The notes under the pieces: generated by a model
The model's database searches: none
What the model was told of the DNA's origin: nothing
Seen by the model: the letters and a program-made list of their open reading frames with translations, nothing else
Program-made: the position numbers and the translations under genes
Shown here: piece by piece, positions 54,115 to 61,716 of the stretch
How positions within the stretch are numbered: position 1 is the first letter of the stretch
Layout of the letters: each line of letters starts with the position of its first letter
From: CANKHA01 sp035652315
Lineage (GTDB): Bacteria > Pseudomonadota > Alphaproteobacteria > Rhizobiales > Xanthobacteraceae
Reading direction: 5' to 3'
Length of the DNA stretch: 64,000 nt
Assembly: GCA_035652315.1 (NCBI GenBank)
Contig: DASREA010000086.1
Coordinates: 1-64,000, forward strand

Positions 54115-54143
54115 CAAATAATCTGGCAGCGCAGGTGTGACAA
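54115..54143 (-). promoter_or_regulatory. Candidate promoter of the minus-strand cold-shock gene
   Basis: On the minus strand TTGTCA (54143-54138) and TATTTG (54120-54115) are 17 bases apart. Transcription would start near 54108 and give a leader of about 115 bases, in the range of csp leaders. The -10 is a weak match. Pattern evidence only; the rest of the gap to 54254 shows nothing. Confidence 0.3.
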
Positions 54144-54254
54144 GTGCCAGCAAAATTTTCGTGAGGCTGTGCTGCCGGAACGCGGCAAACCCACCGTAAC
54201 CTTAGTTCGAACATCCGTCGCATCGGCGACACAACGATGACATCCCGATGTCGA

Positions 54255-55334
54255 TCATGCGCCGGCCTGCCGGCGCGGCGGATAGCGATGGCGGCGGCCG
54301 CGAAAATCCTCCACCTGATCGTCGCCCGGCTCCGCGGCTTCGCCGCTTGCATGCAAGTAGCTCGGCCCGATCGGCGATTTTCCGTAGCCGCCCGGAATGT
54401 CGAGCACATAGGTCGGCTGACAGAGTCCTGAAAGGTGCCCGCGCAAGGCACGCATGAGCGCCTGTCCTTGGGCGATCGTGGTGCGCAAATGCGCGGTCCC
54501 GGGCGCGAGATCGGCATGATGCAGGTAATAGGGCTTGATGCGGCTTTCCACCAAGCCGCGCATCAAGGCTTCGAGGGTTTCCGGGTCGTCGTTCACCCCG
54601 CGCAGCAAAACCGACTGGCTGAGAACCGGAATTCCCGCATCGGTGAAGCGGGCGCAGGCGGCGCGTGCGGCGGGCGTAAGCTCGCGCGGATGATTGGCAT
54701 GGATCACGACATAGACAGCTTTGCGGGAAGCCTTTAACGCGCGCACCATGGCTGTGGTGATCCTCCCCGGATCGGCAATGGGCAGGCGCGTGTGGACGCG
54801 AAGCACCTTAATATGCTCGATCGTGTTCAGTCGCCCCACGATGTCGCGCAAACGACGCGGCGACAGCACCAGGGGATCGCCGCCGGTGAGAATCACTTCC
54901 CAGATTTCTTCGCGGCTGCGGATGTAATTCAGCGCCTCGGCAAGCGCTTTCGCCGACAGGGCGGTCGCATGGGCCGGCCCCACCCGTTCGCGGCGAAAGC
55001 AGAAGCGGCAATAAACGGCGCAGACATGCACGAGCTTGAGCAGGGCGCGATCCGGATAACGGTGCACGACTCCCTCGACCGGGCTATGCACGGCATCGCC
55101 GATGGGATCGGCGGATTCCTCCGCCTGCCGATCCAGTTCGTCGCTCTGGGGAATGAATTGCCGCGCGATCGGGTCTGACGGATCGGAAGGATCGATCAAC
55201 TCTGCGATGGCCGGGGTCAGCGCCAGCGCATAGTGCGAGGCCACCTGCTCGATCGCCGCGCGCTGCTCCGCCGAAATCAGACCGCTGCGGTGCAGGTCCG
55301 CCGCGCTGCGCATGGTTTTGCCGATCGCTGCCAT
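54255..55334 (-). CDS. epmB: EF-P beta-lysylation protein EpmB (lysine 2,3-aminomutase-like)
   Basis: 359 residues from the ATG at 55334, five bases after GAGG; an upstream in-frame ATG at 55391 lies in the end of epmA. The radical-SAM cluster is C105-xxx-C109-xx-C112 (CAVYCRFC). The PLP-binding region near the C-terminus and the block VILTGGDPLVLS are typical. EpmB makes (R)-beta-lysine for EF-P modification. It lies next to epmA and divergent efp, which supports this role over catabolic lysine aminomutase. The C-terminal 25 residues are basic and possibly disordered. Confidence 0.9.
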   Translation of the reverse strand: MAAIGKTMRSAADLHRSGLISAEQRAAIEQVASHYALALTPAIAELIDPSDPSDPIARQFIPQSDELDRQAEESADPIGDAVHSPVEGVVHRYPDRALLKLVHVCAVYCRFCFRRERVGPAHATALSAKALAEALNYIRSREEIWEVILTGGDPLVLSPRRLRDIVGRLNTIEHIKVLRVHTRLPIADPGRITTAMVRALKASRKAVYVVIHANHPRELTPAARAACARFTDAGIPVLSQSVLLRGVNDDPETLEALMRGLVESRIKPYYLHHADLAPGTAHLRTTIAQGQALMRALRGHLSGLCQPTYVLDIPGGYGKSPIGPSYLHASGEAAEPGDDQVEDFRGRRHRYPPRRQAGA

Positions 55335-55366
55335 TGGTTCCTCGTCTTGCCGCTCGAATTTGTATT

Positions 55367-56410
55367 TCAGGCTTCCGCCATCGGAGTCCATAGCACCTGA
55401 TCGATATGTGTGGCGCCGGTCGCCAGCATGACCAGGCGATCGAAACCGAGGGCCGCGCCCGAGGCCGGCGGCATGTTGGCCAGGGCTTGGAGAAAATCGC
55501 CGTCGAGGGGATAGCTTTCACCGTAGCGGCGCTGCTTTTCCGCCATCTCCCGTTCGAGCCGGCGGCGCTGTTCCGCTGGATCATTCAATTCGCCGAAGCC
55601 GTTCGCGAGCTCCACGCCGCAGGCGTAAAGCTCGAAGCGTTCGGCGAGGCGCGCATCGGCCGGTGTCGGCCGCGCCAAAGCCGACAACGCGGCCGGATAT
55701 TCATCGAGGATGACGGCGCGGCCGTTGCCGAGCTGCGGCTCGATCCGCTCGACAAGCACCCGGCTGAACACGTCGGCCCAGGTGTCGTCGTCGGCGACGC
55801 GGATCCCGGCGGCGCGCGCGGCATCGGCGAGTGCATCACGGTCCGGCTCACGGCCGGTCAGGCTCGTCAGCAGATCGATGCCGGCAAAGCGGCGGAAGGC
55901 CGCGGCGACGCTCAGGCGCTCGGGCAGCAAGGCCGGATTGACGCTGTGGCCGCGGAAGCAAAACTCCGCCGCACCCGCCGCCTGCGCGGCCAGCGCCAGC
56001 AGCTCCATGCAGTCGGTCATCAACCGCTCGTAAGGTTCCCCGGCGCGATACCATTCCACGAGCGTGAACTCGGGCGCATGCAAGGCGCCGCGCTCGCGGT
56101 TACGGAATACGCGGGCGAAGTCGACAATGCGCCGCTCCCCGGCGGCGAGTAGCTTCTTGCAGGCGAACTCGGGTGAGGTGCGCAGATAGCGGCGGGCGCG
56201 GGCGTCATCCGGACCCCGCAACTCGGTGGCGAAGGCATGCAGATGGGTTTCGTTTCCGGGCGACTGCTGCAGGATGCCGGTTTCCACCTCGATAAAGCCG
56301 TTCTCGGCAAACCAATCGCGCAGGCTCGCGGCGATACGCCCGCGCGCCAGCAGAAAGGGCCGGCGGTCGGCGTGGCGTGCGGGGTTCCACCAAGGGGCTG
56401 GACCGGACAT
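55367..56410 (-). CDS. epmA: Elongation factor P lysine aminoacylase EpmA (GenX/PoxA)
   Basis: 347 residues, a class II LysRS catalytic core without the anticodon domain. Motif 2 is visible in YLRTSPEFACKKLLAAGERRIVDFARVFRNRERG, followed by HAPEFTLVEWYRAGEPY, and motif 3 in PASGAALGFDRLVML. It attaches beta-lysine to the conserved lysine of EF-P. epmB is downstream (32 bases between stop and the chosen start). It is divergent from efp, with a 109-base shared promoter region. Confidence 0.94.
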   Translation of the reverse strand: MSGPAPWWNPARHADRRPFLLARGRIAASLRDWFAENGFIEVETGILQQSPGNETHLHAFATELRGPDDARARRYLRTSPEFACKKLLAAGERRIVDFARVFRNRERGALHAPEFTLVEWYRAGEPYERLMTDCMELLALAAQAAGAAEFCFRGHSVNPALLPERLSVAAAFRRFAGIDLLTSLTGREPDRDALADAARAAGIRVADDDTWADVFSRVLVERIEPQLGNGRAVILDEYPAALSALARPTPADARLAERFELYACGVELANGFGELNDPAEQRRRLEREMAEKQRRYGESYPLDGDFLQALANMPPASGAALGFDRLVMLATGATHIDQVLWTPMAEA

Positions 56411-56519
56411 AGGTTTTTCAGCCTTGGAAACCGGCTAAACCGCCGGAATGACTGGCAATGCGGCGCAAGATCGCTATGGTGCGGGCCGAAAATGCCATCC
56501 CAGCCATCGAGGAATATCT

Positions 56520-57086
56520 GTGAAAGTCATCGCTAGTTCGCTTCGTAAAGGCAATGTCGTGGACAAGGACGGAAAGCTCTATGTCGTCCTTTCCGCCGAA
56601 AACATCCACCCCGGCAAGGGTACGCCGGTAACCCAGCTCGATATGCGCCGTATCAGCGACGGCGTGAAGGTGTCGGAACGCTACCGCACCACCGAGCAGG
56701 TCGAGCGGGCGCATGTAGAGGACCATCCCTTCCAATATCTCTACGAGGATTCGGACGGGTTCCATTTCATGAACAGCGAGACTTATGACCAGGTCATCGT
56801 TCCCAAGGATCTGGTGGGAGATCAGTCGGCCTACTTGCAGGAAAACATGGTCGTGAATCTCAGCATTCACGAAGGCATGCCCGTGGCGGTCGAACTGCCG
56901 CCGCGCGTCACGCTGGAGGTGGTGGATACCGAGCCAACCGTGAAGGGGCAGACGGCATCGTCCTCCTTCAAGCCGGCAAAGCTCTCCAACGGCGTACGCA
57001 CCATGGTGCCGCCGCATATCACCGTCGGCACCCGGATCGTGGTCATGACCGCCGATGGGAGCTACGTCGAGCGCGCCAAGGATTAG
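56520..57086 (+). CDS. efp: Elongation factor P
   Basis: 188 residues from a GTG start at 56520, seven bases after GAGGA. There is no in-frame ATG that fits. The modifiable tip lysine is K33 (PGKGTPVTQ), which matches the EpmA/EpmB route of beta-lysylation encoded next to it. KOW-like domain I and two OB domains are complete, ending with GTRIVVMTADGSYVERAKD. EF-P relieves ribosome stalling at polyproline stretches, and the window has several Pro-rich proteins that may depend on it. Confidence 0.96.
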   Translation: MKVIASSLRKGNVVDKDGKLYVVLSAENIHPGKGTPVTQLDMRRISDGVKVSERYRTTEQVERAHVEDHPFQYLYEDSDGFHFMNSETYDQVIVPKDLVGDQSAYLQENMVVNLSIHEGMPVAVELPPRVTLEVVDTEPTVKGQTASSSFKPAKLSNGVRTMVPPHITVGTRIVVMTADGSYVERAKD

Positions 57087-57179
57087 ACCGCCGGTGGATG
57101 GGGCCTTCGAGGCTATGGCCGCCACCTGCCGCGGTGGGATAGTCTTGCGGCGAAGGTGCGGAATCATAGCGAGGACGAC

Positions 57180-58802
57180 TTGCAGGCCAGGTGCATCGCG
57201 GCGGCTCTCCTGTTGTTCGCCACGGCTGCGGCGGCGCAGGACTTCAAAGGCCCGCGCATCTCCTATCTGCCGGTGGATTGGACCGCGGCTTTTGCCGAGC
57301 TGAGAGGCTCCACGGGCGAAGCTACGGCGGACGCCGATACAGCGCGCCTGAAACGTCTCAACGCCGCGGCCGGCAAATTGCTGCCCCGGGTCGCTGACAG
57401 CCCCATTCCAGTGCTGCTGCCGGTAACCCGCGAGACCGCCCGAGCGCCGGCCGATAAGCCTGGCGACGTCGGCTTTCTCCCGGAGTTCGGTCGGCCGGCG
57501 ATGTTCCAGGCCGGCCCCGCCGGTTACGACGCGGCTTTCTACGTCACCCTGCCGGAGCCGCCGCGTTCGAAATCGGAACCGCGCAAGATTGAGCTGCTCT
57601 TAAGCGGCTTCGCCCTGCTCTATGACATCGGGCCGCGCGCCGGCGGCGAAGAAAAGCCTCCGATTGGCTTGCAGGCCGAATTTCCCGGCATTCGCCGTTT
57701 TTATTTCGAAGGGCAGATGCGCTACCTGTTCAGTCGCTACGGGGCGCTTTATGCGCTCGCCGTCGAATGCCTGGACACCGGCGCGAATTCACGGCGGCTG
57801 ACGTGCCAGGAGGTGCAGGGGGCCGCGGAACGTTTCCTCAAGGCCTTGAGCGTCGCAGGCGGCACGCCACAACAAGCACCGCAGACCGCCGCCATTTCGC
57901 TTCCAAACCGGCCAGAATCAGTCTCCAGCGATTTCGCCTATTACGACCCGGGCGACCTCATTCCGGGGACCGGCGCCCGCCAGCGTGGCGGCAATTCCGC
58001 CGACGTCGTTTTTGCCGCCTTGCGATTTCCGCTCGCGGAATCGCCCGCGCAAATTTATTCGCAGGTATTCATGGATGTCGGCGACTGCACCCAGGCGCTT
58101 GGCGATTCGGAAAAGCGGCGGCGCAATGGTGCCCCGTTCCGCTGCCCCGATGGGGACAGCGCCGCATCGGCCGGCACACCGAGCGGGGGTCCCTACAACT
58201 ATCCCTGGCGCGATAATTTCTGCGAATTGCGCTCGTTCAATGTCGGGCAATGCCCCGCCGGCTTCGGTCATCAAGGCGAAGACATCTCCCCGGTGGATTG
58301 CCGCCTTTACAGCCGCGATCTCAGCCAGTGCGAGCGCAAGGAACATCCGGTCGTCGCCGCGCGTGACGGCATGGTGTTGCGGGCGCCGGGACAGGCCAGC
58401 CTCACCCTAGTCAGCAACGCCGCCAGCGAACACATCCTGTTCCGCTATCTGCATATGAATCCGAAGCTGATCGATGCCGATGGTTTTTTCAGCGGACGCG
58501 CGGTGCGTGAAGGCGAAACCATCGGCAGGGTCGGCAACTATGCCGGCCGTGAGGCCGGCACCAGCTATCATCTGCACTTCGATATGCAGGTGCCCACCAA
58601 CGATGGCTGGTCTTTCGTCAACCCGTACATGTCGTTGGTGCTCGCTTACGAGCGGCTGATCGGCCACCGAGGCATACCGATTCCGGACGTCGTGCGCGAC
58701 GGCACGATCGCCGGAGCCTCGCTCGGCTCGCCGGTGAACGTGCCGGAGCCGAAACCAATGCCGGCGTCGCTGAAGCATAAATCGCGGCCACGGCATCGCT
58801 GA
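57180..58802 (+). CDS. Exported M23-type peptidase domain protein
   Basis: About 540 residues from TTG at 57180, with GAGG five bases upstream and a good signal peptide (QARCIAAALLLFATAAAA). A GTG at 57156 would add an acidic N-terminus that fits export poorly. Residues about 25-330 are not recognised. The C-terminal third has a lysostaphin-like fold: GHQGEDISP (His and Asp of HxxxD), and YHLHFDM (HxH). Several Cys residues around it (CRLYSRDLSQCERK) may form disulfides. It could cleave peptidoglycan or be a non-catalytic activator. It stands alone after efp. Confidence 0.82.
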   Translation: MQARCIAAALLLFATAAAAQDFKGPRISYLPVDWTAAFAELRGSTGEATADADTARLKRLNAAAGKLLPRVADSPIPVLLPVTRETARAPADKPGDVGFLPEFGRPAMFQAGPAGYDAAFYVTLPEPPRSKSEPRKIELLLSGFALLYDIGPRAGGEEKPPIGLQAEFPGIRRFYFEGQMRYLFSRYGALYALAVECLDTGANSRRLTCQEVQGAAERFLKALSVAGGTPQQAPQTAAISLPNRPESVSSDFAYYDPGDLIPGTGARQRGGNSADVVFAALRFPLAESPAQIYSQVFMDVGDCTQALGDSEKRRRNGAPFRCPDGDSAASAGTPSGGPYNYPWRDNFCELRSFNVGQCPAGFGHQGEDISPVDCRLYSRDLSQCERKEHPVVAARDGMVLRAPGQASLTLVSNAASEHILFRYLHMNPKLIDADGFFSGRAVREGETIGRVGNYAGREAGTSYHLHFDMQVPTNDGWSFVNPYMSLVLAYERLIGHRGIPIPDVVRDGTIAGASLGSPVNVPEPKPMPASLKHKSRPRHR

Positions 58803-59010
58803 GCGGCCAAGGTCGCTGCTCCTGGCCAATTATTCGCGCCGGCCTCGCAAACTTTTTACCGCATTATCGCGATGCGAACCAGGAACCGCATCAATTCGCT
58901 GAAAGTTGGCAGCAAAGGCGGCACCTCCCGGCGGCACGAGTCGCCGGGCCGGATTCCATTGCGGGCCGCCATTCTGCTGCACTTTCCATCGTCAACACGA
59001 GGAGTGGAAG

Positions 59011-59325
59011 ATGACACAGGTGAAAACCCTGCTTCTGGCATCAGCCTTGGTGCTCGGCGCTTCGGTCGCGTTCGCACAAGTCGATCTCAAGGCCGGCGCC
59101 AGCGCGAGCGGCGCCGGCGGCGCGTCAGCCGGCTCTGGCATGGTCAAGGGCGGCGCCAACGGCTCCACGAGTACGGGCGTAAGCGGCAGCGCGGGTGGCG
59201 CCACGGTAGGCGCCGGCGCTGACGCTGACGCTGACGTCGATACCAAAGCCAAATTGAAGAGGAACAAAGCCTCTGGCTCGGCGGCTGGTTCCGCGTCCGA
59301 ATCCGGATCGGCGACGGTCAAGTAA
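59011..59325 (+). CDS. Small Gly/Ala/Ser-rich exported protein
   Basis: 104 residues. A signal peptide (MTQVKTLLLASALVLGASVAFAQ, cleaved near residue 22) is followed by a low-complexity stretch of Gly, Ala and Ser, a DADADVD run and a basic patch KAKLKRNKA. The DNA shows a GCTGAC hexamer repeated three times at 59218-59235. GGAG lies six bases before the ATG. A strong terminator follows, so it is a monocistronic, probably abundant product. Function unknown. Confidence 0.7.
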   Translation: MTQVKTLLLASALVLGASVAFAQVDLKAGASASGAGGASAGSGMVKGGANGSTSTGVSGSAGGATVGAGADADADVDTKAKLKRNKASGSAAGSASESGSATVK

Positions 59326-59346
59326 TCGCCGCATTCGGCAAGATCG

Positions 59347-59384
59347 CAAACCCTCCGCGGCGTCGCGGAGGGTTTGCTGCATTT
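59347..59384 (+). terminator. Intrinsic terminator after the Gly/Ala-rich protein gene
   Basis: A 13-bp perfect stem CAAACCCTCCGCG / CGCGGAGGGTTTG with loop GCGT. It is followed by CTGCATTTTGAC, so the T-run is interrupted, but the stem ends GGGTTTG. It lies 21 bases after the stop codon. Confidence 0.75.
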
Positions 59385-59435
59385 TGACACTACGCCGGCA
59401 ATTGCGCATGGGCGCCCCGCGTTTAAGATGGCGCC

Positions 59436-60674
59436 ATGACGAATGCGAATCTGACGCGGCGGTTACTGCTGCGGCTTGCCCTCAGCAGTCTACCGGCGGT
59501 CGCCTTCGGCGGAACGGCGAAGCCGCAATCCTCGCGCATGAGTTTCAAGCAATGGGTCGCGACTTTCCGTCCCCGCGCGCTCGCGCGCGGTATTTCAGGA
59601 AAGACCTACGACCGCGTCATGTCGGGTCTGAAGCCGGATACCAGCGTCTATGCGCAGGACCGCAACCAGCCCGAGTTCAGTGAAAAGCTTTGGCAATATC
59701 TCAATCGCCGCTGCTCGGCCTCGCGCGTCAAACGCGGCCGGGAGCGCGCCGAAGAATACAAGGATCTGTTCGCGCGCATCGAACACGACTATGGCGTCGA
59801 TCGCTACATCCTGCTCGGTCTCTGGGGGATGGAATCGTCGTTCGGCGACGTGGTGGACAATCCGAAATACATGCAACCGGTGATCCCCGCACTGGCGGCG
59901 CTGGCCTGGGGCGAGCCGCGGCGGCGGCATTACTGGGAGCAGGAGCTGCTTAACGCGCTGGTCATCGTGGACCGTGGCTGGGCCGAGCCAACGCAGATGG
60001 TCGGCTCCTGGGCCGGCGCCATGGGCCATACGCAATGGATGCCCGAGGTGTGGCTCGGCGTCGGCACCGATTACAACAAGAACGGGCGGGTGACGCCTTT
60101 CGAAGTCGAGGATTCGCTCGCCGGAACGGCTTATTACCTCGAAAAGCGGGGCAAATACCGCCGCGGCGAGCCCTGGGGCTGCGAGGTGCGGTTACCGGCA
60201 TCCTTCAATCACCGGCTCGCCGACAAGCGCACCAAGCGCAATTATGCGCAATGGCAGAAGCTCGGCGTCAGCCGCGCGGACGGTAAGGCCTTCACGCATG
60301 GGGACGAGATGGTCCGGCTCTGGCTTCCGGAACGCGGCGGCCCGGCATTCCTGATCGGGCAGAATTATTTCGCCGTGCGTTCCTACAATCCTGCCGATGC
60401 CTACACGCTCGCCCTGGTGCATCTCGGCGACCTCATCCGTGGCGATCCCGATTTCGTGCAGCAGTTCCCCGGCGGCGAGCGGCGGCTCACGCTCGACGAG
60501 ATGCAGGATCTGCAACGGCGCTTGACGGCTGCTGGTTTCGGCACCGGCGGCACCGACGGCCGCTTCGGGCAGGACACCATCGATGCCGTACGTGCCTATC
60601 AGAAGAAATTCGGCATCACGCCGGCGGACGGCTATCCCGGGTTGAAGATCCTCGCCCGCCTGCGGCAGAGCTGA
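59436..60674 (+). CDS. Lytic murein transglycosylase, MltB-like, with peptidoglycan-binding domain
   Basis: 412 residues. The N-terminus has a twin-arginine-like signal (LTRRLLLRLALSS) and no lipobox. The SLT_2 catalytic domain has the Glu at about 133 (GLWGMESSFG), then MGHTQWMP and GTAYYLEKRG. A C-terminal PG_binding_1 domain (about 345-410, LDEMQDLQRRLTAAGFGTGGTDGRFGQDT) follows. It cleaves glycan strands and releases anhydro-muropeptides, the substrates of NagZ encoded elsewhere in the window. The gene starts after the terminator and converges with the gene at 60682. Confidence 0.93.
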   Translation: MTNANLTRRLLLRLALSSLPAVAFGGTAKPQSSRMSFKQWVATFRPRALARGISGKTYDRVMSGLKPDTSVYAQDRNQPEFSEKLWQYLNRRCSASRVKRGRERAEEYKDLFARIEHDYGVDRYILLGLWGMESSFGDVVDNPKYMQPVIPALAALAWGEPRRRHYWEQELLNALVIVDRGWAEPTQMVGSWAGAMGHTQWMPEVWLGVGTDYNKNGRVTPFEVEDSLAGTAYYLEKRGKYRRGEPWGCEVRLPASFNHRLADKRTKRNYAQWQKLGVSRADGKAFTHGDEMVRLWLPERGGPAFLIGQNYFAVRSYNPADAYTLALVHLGDLIRGDPDFVQQFPGGERRLTLDEMQDLQRRLTAAGFGTGGTDGRFGQDTIDAVRAYQKKFGITPADGYPGLKILARLRQS

Positions 60675-60681
60675 GCGTCGC

Positions 60682-61671
60682 TCAGAGCTTGAATGTTTCG
60701 TAAGTCGAGGGATGAAACAGCTCGTCGACGGAGACGAGCCGCGGCGAGAGGCCTTCGGCGTGATGGCGACGCAAAAAGGTGTCCAGCGCCTTGCGGTTGG
60801 GTGCCACGCCGTAAGGCCAGAAATCGTCTCCCATCAATTCGCGCGCAGCCTTGAGGCTTTCTTCGACGAATGGCAGCGTTGCCTTGGACGCCGAGCTGTC
60901 GCTCAAAAGCCGCACCGCCATGGCCTTGGCCTCCTCGAAGCCCTTGAGCACCGCGGCGGGAAGCCATGGATATTGCGCGACAAGGTCGCGGCGCACGCCG
61001 ACCACATGCATGATCGGGAATACGCCGCTGCGCGTGAAATAGTCCCTTGCCGCCGCCGCCGGATCGGGAAAGAGCCAACCGATATTCTTGTGACGCCGGA
61101 AATCGAGCTGCGGCGCGCGCGGCGAGATGAAAGCATCGATGGCGCCATCGGCCAGAAGCTGGGTGATCGTGACCCCGTCGGGCGTGTCTTCAATGCGAAT
61201 ATCGGGCGGCAGCTTGATTGACACCTTCTCCGGCCGAGCATCGTCCTCGAGCGGCCCGCGCACCCAGGTCACGTCGGACGGTTTGATGCCGTGATCGTCT
61301 TCGAGGATCGCGCGTGCCCAGACGCAGGCGGTCAGTTGATATTCCGGCACGCCGATTTTCTTGCCTTTCAAATCGGCAGGCGTCTTGATGCGGTCGGTGC
61401 GCACGTAAATGGAGCTGTGACGAAAGGCGCGAGAAACGAACGCAGGCACGCCGACATAGGGGCAAGTGCCTTCCGCCATCTTTACCGTGAAGCTCGACAG
61501 CGATAGTTCGGTTATGTCGAACTCGCGGTAGCGGAAGGCGCGGAAGAACATTTCCTCTGGTGTCAGCAGCATGCCGATGGCCTCCACGCCATCGATCTGC
61601 ACGCTGCCGTCCACCAGCGGGCGGGTGCGGTCGTAGGGCCCGACCGCGAGCGAAAGTTTGAGCTTGGCCAT
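60682..61671 (-). CDS. Substrate-binding-like protein (4,5-dihydroxyphthalate decarboxylase family fold)
   Basis: 329 residues with no signal peptide (MAKLKLSLAVGPYDRTRPLVDG). The periplasmic-binding-protein type 2 fold is visible in DITELSLSSFTVKMAEG, ADLKGKKIGVPEYQLTACVWARAILEDDHGI and the C-terminal MGDDFWPYGVAPNRKALDTFLRRH. The family holds both ABC-type binding proteins for aromatic compounds and the phthalate-pathway decarboxylase. Absence of a signal peptide and of transporter genes favours an enzyme or a cytosolic binder. It lies 45 bases downstream of soxB on the same strand. Confidence 0.78.
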   Translation of the reverse strand: MAKLKLSLAVGPYDRTRPLVDGSVQIDGVEAIGMLLTPEEMFFRAFRYREFDITELSLSSFTVKMAEGTCPYVGVPAFVSRAFRHSSIYVRTDRIKTPADLKGKKIGVPEYQLTACVWARAILEDDHGIKPSDVTWVRGPLEDDARPEKVSIKLPPDIRIEDTPDGVTITQLLADGAIDAFISPRAPQLDFRRHKNIGWLFPDPAAAARDYFTRSGVFPIMHVVGVRRDLVAQYPWLPAAVLKGFEEAKAMAVRLLSDSSASKATLPFVEESLKAARELMGDDFWPYGVAPNRKALDTFLRRHHAEGLSPRLVSVDELFHPSTYETFKL

Positions 61672-61716
61672 ACGGGCTTTCTTAAGGGAAACGTAAAGGC
61701 GGCGCCAGCTGGGTGT

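Noticed and set aside
53875..54240. Plus-strand frame of 121 codons with a CxxC motif upstream of epmB
   Set aside because: It runs antisense through the cold-shock gene and its leader and has no start signal; the CxxC is probably fortuitous.
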